DNA of 64,000 nucleotides, from NCBI GenBank assembly GCA_022181065.1, contig BQMY01000074.1, forward strand, positions 1-64,000, read 5' to 3'. Shown here one piece after another: positions 16,569 to 24,055 of the stretch. A model generated the notes under the pieces. That model saw only the letters and a program-made list of their open reading frames with translations, was not told the origin of the DNA and ran no database searches. Source of the stretch: Melioribacteraceae bacterium (GTDB lineage Bacteria > Bacteroidota > Ignavibacteria > Ignavibacteriales > Melioribacteraceae). The stretch's first letter is position 1, and each line of letters begins with the position of its first letter. Position numbers and translations under genes: made by a program.

Positions 16569-17696
16569 ATGAAAATTGGAATTACATGTTACCCAACCTA
16601 TGGCGGGAGTGGTGTTTTAGCCACTGAACTCGGAAAAGCCCTCGCCGACAAAGGTCATTCTGTTCACTTTATAAGTTACGCGCTTCCTACGAGATTGAGT
16701 CATTTTTACGAAAATATATATTACCATGAAGTAGAATTCAGTAGTTACCCACTATTTGAGTATCAGCTTTATTCTCTTTCACTGGCTAGCAAAATGATTG
16801 AGGTGATAGAGTACGAAAACCTCGATCTGCTTCATGTTCATTATGCTATTCCACATGCGGTTAGCGGCTTCCTCGCACAGCAGATATTAAAGAAAAACGG
16901 TATCGATGTAAAGATGATCACAACCTTGCATGGTACAGATATTACGCTCGTTGGACTCGAACCATCATTTCTTCCACTGGTTAAATTTTCCATTGAGGAG
17001 AGTGATGGTGTAACGGCTGTATCGCGCTTCCTGGGTGAAAAAACCCTTACGAATTACCAGATCAACAAGGATATCCAAATCATTCACAACTTCGTTGATA
17101 CAGATGTTTTCAAACCTGTAAAAAACGAGAATTTCCGCAAGCACATCGCTCCTGACGGAGAAAAGATTCTTGTCCATACTTCAAATTTCAGAAAGGTTAA
17201 ACGCGTAACTGATACCATTAAAGTACTAAGTCTGGTTAAAGAGGAGATACCTGCAAAACTGGTACTTGTGGGGGATGGACCTGATAGATCGGAATGTGAA
17301 AGACTTGCGCGTGAATTAGATCTGCAGAAAGATGTGATATTTCTCGGGAAGCAGGATGGTCTTGTTGAAATATTTGGTGCTTCTGATCTGTTCCTTATGC
17401 CGTCGCAATCAGAGAGTTTCGGACTCGCGGCGCTTGAAGCTATGGCGTGCGGTATTCCGGCTATTACTTCAAGTGTGGGTGGTTTACCGGAACTAATTCT
17501 CCACAATGAAACAGGTTATATTGCGGAGATTGGTGATATTGAAAGAATGGCAAAATATGCCATTTCATTATTCAAAAATGAAAGAAAATTTTTGAAATTC
17601 TCGGCTAAATCGAGGGAACGGGCTGTAACCGCCTTTGAAAAAAGTAAAATTATTCCTCAATACGAAGAATATTACGAAAAGATACTCAACAGTTAG
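16569..17696 (+). CDS. bshA: BshA, N-acetyl-alpha-D-glucosaminyl L-malate synthase
   Basis: This 375-residue GT-B (GT4) enzyme begins MKIGITCYPTYGGSGVLATE, the BshA hallmark, and has LHGTDITLVG near residue 120 and the nucleotide-sugar motif ESFGLAALEAMACGIPAITS with catalytic EX7E near 280. BshA joins UDP-GlcNAc and L-malate in the first step of bacillithiol synthesis, the low-molecular-weight thiol of Bacillota, Bacteroidota and relatives. BshB and BshC are not in the window. Its 3' end overlaps the convergent rfbC gene by eleven bases. The divergent neighbour is the PfkB kinase. Confidence 0.93.
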   Translation: MKIGITCYPTYGGSGVLATELGKALADKGHSVHFISYALPTRLSHFYENIYYHEVEFSSYPLFEYQLYSLSLASKMIEVIEYENLDLLHVHYAIPHAVSGFLAQQILKKNGIDVKMITTLHGTDITLVGLEPSFLPLVKFSIEESDGVTAVSRFLGEKTLTNYQINKDIQIIHNFVDTDVFKPVKNENFRKHIAPDGEKILVHTSNFRKVKRVTDTIKVLSLVKEEIPAKLVLVGDGPDRSECERLARELDLQKDVIFLGKQDGLVEIFGASDLFLMPSQSESFGLAALEAMACGIPAITSSVGGLPELILHNETGYIAEIGDIERMAKYAISLFKNERKFLKFSAKSRERAVTAFEKSKIIPQYEEYYEKILNS

Positions 17697-18246
17697 AGCC
17701 GAAAATAAAGTCTCTTTCGATTTGCTCAAATTTGGGCGCCAGTCTGTCTTTTTCGCTCAAGACAGGATTTTCTACCAACCAGTCAATATTTAGTGTTTTA
17801 TCGGTAAAGGTTATGGCGCGCTCATCCTTTTTGCTGTAATAGCCTGTACATTTATACATAAAAAGCGCTTCCTCGGAAAGGACACTAAATCCGTGAGCAA
17901 ATCCCGGCGGCAACCAAAATTGTTTTTTGTTATCAGCTGAAAGTTTTATCGCGAAAATTTCCCCGAAGGTTGGGGATCCAAACCGGATATCTACAGCAAC
18001 ATCCAAAACTTCACCCGTTAAAACCTGGCATAACTTGCCTTGAGGATTATCCCCAACCTGATAGTGCAGCCCGCGTATAGTACCTTTTTTCGAAAATGAT
18101 ATATTATCCTGAACAAAACGGGTATTTGTTACATTCTCAACAAAACTTTTCTCTTGCCATGATTCGAAGAAAAAGCCTCTATCATCTTCAAAAATTCGTG
18201 GCTCTATAACAACAAGACCTTGCGGTTTAACTTTAGTATATTTCAT
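17686..18246 (-). CDS. rfbC: dTDP-4-dehydrorhamnose 3,5-epimerase (RfbC)
   Basis: The product is a cupin epimerase of about 186 residues with the RfbC pattern: EPRIFEDDRGFFFESW near the start, VQDNISFSKKGTIRGLHYQ (catalytic His), GEVLDVAVDIRFGSPTFG and LPPGFAHGFSVLSE. It acts before RfbD in dTDP-L-rhamnose synthesis. I chose the ATG at 18246, five bases after the galE stop, rather than an upstream start inside galE that adds ten residues without homology. It is probably co-transcribed with galE. Its end overlaps the convergent bshA gene. Confidence 0.92.
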   Translation of the reverse strand: MKYTKVKPQGLVVIEPRIFEDDRGFFFESWQEKSFVENVTNTRFVQDNISFSKKGTIRGLHYQVGDNPQGKLCQVLTGEVLDVAVDIRFGSPTFGEIFAIKLSADNKKQFWLPPGFAHGFSVLSEEALFMYKCTGYYSKKDERAITFTDKTLNIDWLVENPVLSEKDRLAPKFEQIERDFIFGSNC

Positions 18247-18251
18247 ATTGC

Positions 18252-19226
18252 TCAATATTTTTGATTTTGATGCCAATTCCAGGCATGTGAAATTATTTCA
18301 TCCAGACCATATTCAGGCTCCCAACCAAGTACAGATTTTGCTTTACCATTGTCTGCAACCAATACATCAGGGTCACCGGGCCGCCTGTCCGCAATATCCG
18401 CGATAATATCTTTACCGGTTATTTTCCTTGCGCTATCTATCAATTCTTTAACAGAAAAACCATTTCCGGTACCGAGATTAAAAATATCGGAAGCACCTCC
18501 GTTTTCAAGGTATTTAAGCGCGAGTAAATGGGCGTCTGCCAAATCATTCACGTGAATATAATCCCTTATGCATGTACCATCAGGGGTATTGTAATCGTCA
18601 CCAAAGATAAAAACTTTCTCTCTTTTACCCAATGCAACCTGCAAAACAATCGGGATAAGGTGAGGTTCAGGATCATGACTTTCTCCAATCATTCCCGCGG
18701 GATCGGCGCCTGCCGCGTTAAAATATCGAAGAGCGACATAATTCAAATCATACGCGTCAGAAAAATCGCTCAGAGTATTTTCGATCATAAGCTTTGTCCG
18801 GGCGTAGGGATTGATCGGTTTTACAGGTTCGCTTTCAGAAATTGGCACTTTAACAGGGTTACCATATAGTGAGCACGTTGACGAGAATATAAATTTATCA
18901 ACGCCCGCGGCTTTCGCTGCCCGAATAAGGTTCAAACTTCCCGCTGTATTGTTTACATAATACACTTCAGGGTCTTCAACAGATTCTCCTACATACGCAA
19001 ATGCCGCGAAATGAACTATCGCATCGGGTGAAATTTCTTTTACTGTTTCAGCCAACTTTTTAAAATCTGTAATATTAACATTATAAAGTTTAACACCCTC
19101 GGGAACAGATTCTTTATGCCCTCTTGACAAATTATCAATGATGGCAACATCATATCCGTTTTTTAATGCCTGCCTCACGAAGTGAGAGCCAATATAACCG
19201 GCACCACCTGTAACAAGAATCGTCAT
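18252..19226 (-). CDS. galE: UDP-glucose 4-epimerase GalE
   Basis: The 324-residue extended SDR starts with TGGAGYIGSH (NAD motif) and carries the GalE motifs: DNLSRGH near residue 32, SSTCSLYGNP with the catalytic Ser/Thr region, PYARTKLMIE (YxxxK) and RYFNAAGADP. GalE interconverts UDP-glucose and UDP-galactose for envelope polysaccharides. It is upstream of rfbC in the same operon, which fits a role in LPS or exopolysaccharide sugar supply. Confidence 0.93.
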   Translation of the reverse strand: MTILVTGGAGYIGSHFVRQALKNGYDVAIIDNLSRGHKESVPEGVKLYNVNITDFKKLAETVKEISPDAIVHFAAFAYVGESVEDPEVYYVNNTAGSLNLIRAAKAAGVDKFIFSSTCSLYGNPVKVPISESEPVKPINPYARTKLMIENTLSDFSDAYDLNYVALRYFNAAGADPAGMIGESHDPEPHLIPIVLQVALGKREKVFIFGDDYNTPDGTCIRDYIHVNDLADAHLLALKYLENGGASDIFNLGTGNGFSVKELIDSARKITGKDIIADIADRRPGDPDVLVADNGKAKSVLGWEPEYGLDEIISHAWNWHQNQKY

Positions 19227-19407
19227 AATATCCTTTCTTTTAAGCTAAAATATATAAAAAAAAGTTGATTCATTCGTAACTACCGGGGCTTTAAGATTAC
19301 TTTATGTTTGATAAATAAATTTAATACAATTTGTCTAATTAAATAATACTTGCTTATCCGTAAAAAATAAATTATTTTAGCCTATAAAAGATTCATGGAG
19401 TTTTATT

Positions 19408-19875
19408 ATGCAGGCGACTTTAGAAGCTACCGATACCAAGATGGCTGAAATGATGGCTGAATTAACATGTGAATTAGCGCGTACTTGCAACGAAAAAGAA
19501 AATTATTTTGCGGCTATGTTCAATCTTACACCCGCTGAATTTAAGTGTTTAAGGCTGTTCAGTAAAAAGAGCTCTTTGTCTATAAAGGAAATTGCTCACA
19601 AAATGAAAATCACTCCCGGCAGGATTACTCATATCCTTACCGCCCTGGAAGATAAAAAGTTTATTAAACGAAGAGTTGACCCGGCTGACAAGAGAAACGT
19701 AATTGTCTCGCTTACACCAAAAAGCACCCCCTTCATCAAAAATCTGAATGAGAATCATATTAAGTTGCATGAAGATATTCTCAGGAAAATTGAGCCGGCA
19801 AAAAGAGAACTCATTCTAGGTGCCATGGGTGATGTGGTTAACGCGCTGAGAAGCTGGTCGAATAGCCGTCAATAG
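19408..19875 (+). CDS. MarR family transcriptional regulator
   Basis: The 155-residue protein has a winged helix-turn-helix of the MarR type: LTPAEFKCLRLFSKKSSLSI, KEIAHKMKITPGRITHILTALEDKKFIKR and the wing VDPADKRNVIVSLTPKS. A GGAG site lies upstream of the ATG. The gene ends exactly one base before the convergent pilin-like operon, so there is no spacer for a terminator. Its targets are unknown; no transporter or enzyme gene is divergent from it. Confidence 0.88.
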   Translation: MQATLEATDTKMAEMMAELTCELARTCNEKENYFAAMFNLTPAEFKCLRLFSKKSSLSIKEIAHKMKITPGRITHILTALEDKKFIKRRVDPADKRNVIVSLTPKSTPFIKNLNENHIKLHEDILRKIEPAKRELILGAMGDVVNALRSWSNSRQ

Positions 19876-21120
19876 CTACTCATACCAGGAAAGCACTTCA
19901 TAAAATCGTGTGTGTGGAAATTCAGGCGGCACGTATGACATGAACCGGGAATCATACGTATGTATGAATTTTAATCCTTTGTAAGGCAGCCAGATTCCAC
20001 TAACCTGGTGGTACTGTGCTGTCTGCCTTGTATTTGCGGCAATCAATCCTCCCAGTATATCCCACCTGCCTAAAAATCCCTGATTAATAAGATTATCATC
20101 GGGACCAATATTTCCAAGAAGAGAAAACATGGATGCCTGAGTTATTATATCGTCATTTTTGGTATCATCGTTATACTGCAGCCTGATATGCCTTTCCGCA
20201 ACAATCCCGAGAATATCATCGGAGTTTTCATTATCTCTGGGGTCTTCATCATATTTCAGGTCATCAACCTGATAAACATATCCGTAGCTGCTGCTTCCCT
20301 TTCCGGTCGCTACTATGGTGACACTTCCATCAACTGTTCCCTTTGTGTAAATATTCCCTTTTTCAACATAAATCACTCCGTTTGAACTGAGCGTTGATAT
20401 GTCTTCTGTGACAGGTGTTGTCCAACTCGTATCTCCGTAAGCATTATAACTGTATGTTACAGATCCGTCATCATTGAAATAGAGTCGCATATTTATTCCT
20501 TTACCCGAACCGGTTGTGTCATTGAATACCTTACCCGCGTTACTCCGCATTCCGGAAGTATCGAACTCAAGCGGGATATCAATTCCGGTTTCGAATCCTC
20601 CGTAAAATTGAGGGTCTTTTGACCAGTAAGTTGTTAAACCTGATTTACTTGTAACCTTCCCCCAGAAGACTGGTGAGCCATAAGTGTATAACCTGCCATT
20701 TACATGAAAAGGACCATTGAAGGTATCTCCGGTAGCAGGGGCAGCGCTCATGGAGTTGTAATAATTGCCGAACTTCGAGAAATAACTTGGCTGAAGCAAC
20801 ACTTCAACCGTGTGAGTCAAACCCTCATATGTTCCTGTAGAAGTGATCTTCTTCAGTTCACCCACGGTATCAATCACTACATCTATTGTACCGCCATCAA
20901 AAGAAATATTACTGAAGCCCGCAGTCCATGTTTTGTTAATGTAAATTTCGTTACTCGCCATATTCGCCCCGGATACCGCAATATTATAAGCCAGAGTTTC
21001 TCTGTAATAGTCAACAAAGTTATCTGCAGCCCTTCCCGAAAATCTTAAAAGATTGTTTCCAATGCCAAGGAAAATAGCGCTAAATCCCAGTACAAGCAAT
21101 ATCGCTGCTTTACCACCCAT
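19876..21120 (-). CDS. Pilin-like membrane-anchored protein (third of trio)
   Basis: I do not recognise a named family for this 414-residue protein. It starts MGGKAAILLVLGFSAIFLGI, a very short leader ending in Gly followed by a hydrophobic helix, then GAxMASNEI and a beta-rich body. This layout recalls large minor pseudopilins such as PilX or GspK. The body contains repeats of GSVTIVATGKG-type strand turns near the middle, similar to polymer-forming beta-helix repeats. It is the last gene of a tight three-gene operon, one base after the previous stop. Surface or periplasmic filament assembly is an inference. Confidence 0.55.
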   Translation of the reverse strand: MGGKAAILLVLGFSAIFLGIGNNLLRFSGRAADNFVDYYRETLAYNIAVSGANMASNEIYINKTWTAGFSNISFDGGTIDVVIDTVGELKKITSTGTYEGLTHTVEVLLQPSYFSKFGNYYNSMSAAPATGDTFNGPFHVNGRLYTYGSPVFWGKVTSKSGLTTYWSKDPQFYGGFETGIDIPLEFDTSGMRSNAGKVFNDTTGSGKGINMRLYFNDDGSVTYSYNAYGDTSWTTPVTEDISTLSSNGVIYVEKGNIYTKGTVDGSVTIVATGKGSSSYGYVYQVDDLKYDEDPRDNENSDDILGIVAERHIRLQYNDDTKNDDIITQASMFSLLGNIGPDDNLINQGFLGRWDILGGLIAANTRQTAQYHQVSGIWLPYKGLKFIHTYDSRFMSYVPPEFPHTRFYEVLSWYE

Positions 21121-21121
21121 A

Positions 21122-21721
21122 TCATCTGTTCCTTAAATTTCTTGCCGCAAGACGAATCTGTCTCCAGAACGCGTTTGAGTAATTCTCATCATAAGCCGCA
21201 ATATTTTCAACCGTTACACTTATCCTCATTGTAAATATTTCCGATGGCTGAGCTACCGGGAATGGAATAACATTACCCAGGGCATCATAATATTCCAAAT
21301 CAAATTGAGTTATACCCAGATTTACACCTATTGCCGAATCGCTATTAGCTACCCGGAACAGATATCTGTCACGCGGATTGGGTGTATGCGTCAGGGCACT
21401 GGTATCACTGAGTGAATATCTCAGGGTGTCAACCACACCATTGTCATTCAAATCTGTCAGAAAAGAAATTGAAGTTGAATCTGCAGTCAATATTGATTTG
21501 GCAGGATCAGGAATTTTTGTCCAGTCGTCGCAGTAACCTATTTTCCTGAAATCATGTTCAATGAGTGTTACAACCTCAACAAGCGCTTCCTGGACAGTCA
21601 GCTCTCCCGCGTAAACATATGATTGTTCAGTCGCGGTATCGTTGATATTAATTAACATCAATAAAAGCATACCACCGATAATCGAAGAACCAATTATATC
21701 TATTAAAGTACTGAATCCCAT
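21122..21721 (-). CDS. Pilin-like membrane-anchored protein (second of trio)
   Basis: The 199-residue product begins MGFSTLIDIIGSSIIGGMLL. This resembles the class III/IV prepilin cleavage context G|FTLIE with one inserted residue and Asp in place of Glu, followed by a membrane helix and a globular beta-rich domain with DLEYYDALGN and RISVTVEN strands typical of minor pseudopilins (GspJ/PilW-like). It is separated from both neighbours by only one to three bases. The processing by a prepilin peptidase is plausible but unproven from sequence. Confidence 0.55.
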   Translation of the reverse strand: MGFSTLIDIIGSSIIGGMLLLMLININDTATEQSYVYAGELTVQEALVEVVTLIEHDFRKIGYCDDWTKIPDPAKSILTADSTSISFLTDLNDNGVVDTLRYSLSDTSALTHTPNPRDRYLFRVANSDSAIGVNLGITQFDLEYYDALGNVIPFPVAQPSEIFTMRISVTVENIAAYDENYSNAFWRQIRLAARNLRNR

Positions 21722-21724
21722 AAA

Positions 21725-22213
21725 TCACCTGAAATAAAAATAGCTGTAAACCGAAGACAACCTTACCGTGTCTGTCATAAACGGACTTGTAACCATTACA
21801 AATATCCTTTTGTGCCATGTTTTAGTTGGTGTTACAGGCACATCAGGCGCGTTTGCCCGCACATAATCAACCCGGCACTGAATTCGGAATTGAGCCGAAG
21901 CCTGAGTTGTGTCAATAATATCGAGTCCGTCGTAATCATCAAAATCATTAAAGTTGGGATAATATTCATTCCACGCGTGACCCACCGAAGTGAGTTGCGA
22001 AGTAGATATTGCCGGACTGGCTACTGTGTACGAGTCAAATGCTTTTCCTTTGGCTTCTTCAATGATGGAAGTTCCTATTGACACAGCGAGAATACCATAT
22101 TTATTGTCGTGCATAATTTCATTGGTAGTAAGGAAGCCGGAGTTCACCCTGAAGATTATTATCATCAGCAGTGTCATTGCTCCAAGTGTCATTAACATTT
22201 GTCCGGTACTCAT
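21725..22213 (-). CDS. Pilin-like membrane-anchored protein (first of trio)
   Basis: The 162-residue protein starts MSTGQMLMTLGAMTLLMIII, again a minimal leader ending in Gly followed by a hydrophobic helix, and continues into a small domain with IGTSIIEEAKGKAFD, which resembles the helix-spine region of type IV pilin-like proteins (PilV/GspI style). It is the first gene of the operon. No assembly ATPase, platform protein or peptidase lies nearby, so the export machinery must be encoded elsewhere. Function unknown. Confidence 0.55.
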   Translation of the reverse strand: MSTGQMLMTLGAMTLLMIIIFRVNSGFLTTNEIMHDNKYGILAVSIGTSIIEEAKGKAFDSYTVASPAISTSQLTSVGHAWNEYYPNFNDFDDYDGLDIIDTTQASAQFRIQCRVDYVRANAPDVPVTPTKTWHKRIFVMVTSPFMTDTVRLSSVYSYFYFR

Positions 22214-22380
22214 TTTGGTATCATAATTGTTTCTATAAATACAGAAAGAATAAAATCAAACATTATGCTAAACCGGGAAATGTTGAAAAATGAGTAAAAA
22301 GAGAGAATAATCTATTAACTGATAAATACCAGACAGAAATAATTACAGGTATATTTCATAACAATTAAAGAATTTTTACA

Positions 22381-22944
22381 ATGGAAGCTTACAACATAAT
22401 ATTTGCAGCCCTTTTGTTTTGGAGTTTCGCCCAGAACGCCGGTGATGTAAAAAACAGTTTTACATCTAACGGAACACCTTTACTAACCAAACCAAACTCC
22501 TATCTTCAGAAAGCCCCGTTAAATATTTCCGCAATCATCATTCTCTTCCAGGTGGCGGCAATTTTTAGCCTGGGTAAACTGGATTATCCTTTTGATGCAT
22601 CCTTTCTCAAGTTAACCTCCTTGCTCGGATATGCCCTTATGAGCAGGTTACAGTATAAAGCAGCGCGTTCTTTAGGCAGGCAATACTCACCTGAAATAAT
22701 CGTTTACAAAAACCATGAGATTGTTGCCAAAGGACCTTATAAATTTATGCGTCATCCGCAATATTTCGGACAAGTGGCAGGTAATATTTTCGCGGCAATA
22801 GCCCTCGCTAACCCTTTTTTATTGATTTTCACCCTATTCCTTGAGTTACCTCTTTATATCAAGAGGGCACGCCTTGAGGAGTTATTGCTGAAGAAGTATA
22901 ATTCGAAAGATTATTCCGGATATGCGACAAAAACTATCTTTTAG
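22381..22944 (+). CDS. Isoprenylcysteine/phospholipid methyltransferase family protein
   Basis: This 187-residue membrane protein has about five helices and the C-terminal ICMT/PEMT signature GPYKFMRHPQYFGQVAG with conserved RHPxY, followed by the RARLEELLLKKY segment. The family uses S-adenosylmethionine to methylate isoprenylcysteine, lipids or other small hydrophobic molecules; bacterial members mostly have unknown substrates. It is a single gene with a strong stem-loop 44 bases downstream. Confidence 0.8.
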   Translation: MEAYNIIFAALLFWSFAQNAGDVKNSFTSNGTPLLTKPNSYLQKAPLNISAIIILFQVAAIFSLGKLDYPFDASFLKLTSLLGYALMSRLQYKAARSLGRQYSPEIIVYKNHEIVAKGPYKFMRHPQYFGQVAGNIFAAIALANPFLLIFTLFLELPLYIKRARLEELLLKKYNSKDYSGYATKTIF

Positions 22945-22987
22945 CCCAAAGTATAGTTGTTTGAATTACCTCTACATAACTAACTGT

Positions 22988-23026
22988 AACCTCTCCCTTT
23001 GCCGATAACCGGCATCCGGAGAGGTT
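22988..23026. terminator. Strong stem-loop after the methyltransferase gene
   Basis: AACCTCTCC (22988-22996) pairs perfectly with GGAGAGGTT (23018-23026), with an inner GCCG/CGGC helix in the loop. It lies between the methyltransferase gene and the propeller gene. There is no good T-run, so termination is likely but not certain. Confidence 0.55.
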
Positions 23027-23136
23027 AATAATAAGCTATCCGTTCAATTAAACATGGTACTTTCCTTTATCCTGTAAAAATTCAGCTATTATTAGTAATT
23101 TTGCACTGTAGATCATTTACGAATATTGGAGCGACC

Positions 23137-24054
23137 ATGCACAAGTTTTCACTTCTATTATTTTTAATTTTAGTTTCGTTGACCCAGGCGCAGGAAATCA
23201 GGGTATTGAACGAAACAAAAGCAGAAATCGACGGGATATACTCCCACGCGATGTTTTCACCAAACTCGGAAGAGATGTATTTCACTACCGATAATTATAT
23301 CGGGTTGTGGAAATACAACATCGAGTCGAAAAATGTTGAGCAAATATCAGATGAAATGGGTGCAGGATACCGGTTTTCATTTGATAAATCCGGCAATAAA
23401 ATCTATTACCGTACCGATCAGTTTTCACAAGGCAAAAGATATTCAACAATTATTGAGAAAGACCTGTTAACCAACCGACAAAGTAATATTGAATCAAACC
23501 TGAGAAACGCTACCCCACCCGTGATTCTTAATTCAGGGAAATCACTCTATTTCGTTAACAATACATTAAAAGAAGCAGGAATCGCCAATGAATCAGCCAA
23601 AAATGACATTGCTGTTCTCTCAAGAGGTTACGATATAGTTTTATTCAGGGATGGTAAAACAAGTGAGCTGAAACCACTTGGAAATAAACACTACATCTGG
23701 GCTTCACTTTCACCTGATCAGAATAAAGTATTGTTTACAGTCCCGGGTGAGGGGACATTTATTTCTGATATAGCAGGGAATATTCTTGCGGAATTTGGTT
23801 ATGCCAACGCGGCAAAATGGTCCGGTGATTCAGAATATATTGTATTTATGAAAGACTTCGATGACGGACACGTAGTAACTTCATCTGATATTTATGTCGC
23901 AAAGGCTGATGGCAGTTTCGAGCAAAATATCACAAATAGCGGAAACAGGATAGAACTTTATCCTTCCTGGTCTGCTGACGGGAGTAAAATTCTTTTTAAT
24001 ACTTCCGAAGGGGAAATTTACTATCTGACAGTAGAAACGGCTGAGGAGGAATAA
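23137..24054 (+). CDS. Exported PD40/TolB-like beta-propeller protein
   Basis: The product (305 residues from the ATG at 23137, which has a TTGGAGC ribosome site and starts the signal peptide MHKFSLLLFLILVSLTQAQ) contains several WD40-like PD40 repeats: MFSPNSEEMYFTT, ASLSPDQNKVLFTVPG, KWSGDSEYIVFM and PSWSADGSKILFNTS. Such propellers occur in TolB and in the N-terminal half of S9/S41 peptidases; here no catalytic domain follows. It is followed one base later by the amidase gene, so the two are probably made together and may act on the cell wall or its fragments. Confidence 0.8.
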   Translation: MHKFSLLLFLILVSLTQAQEIRVLNETKAEIDGIYSHAMFSPNSEEMYFTTDNYIGLWKYNIESKNVEQISDEMGAGYRFSFDKSGNKIYYRTDQFSQGKRYSTIIEKDLLTNRQSNIESNLRNATPPVILNSGKSLYFVNNTLKEAGIANESAKNDIAVLSRGYDIVLFRDGKTSELKPLGNKHYIWASLSPDQNKVLFTVPGEGTFISDIAGNILAEFGYANAAKWSGDSEYIVFMKDFDDGHVVTSSDIYVAKADGSFEQNITNSGNRIELYPSWSADGSKILFNTSEGEIYYLTVETAEEE

Positions 24055-24055
24055 T

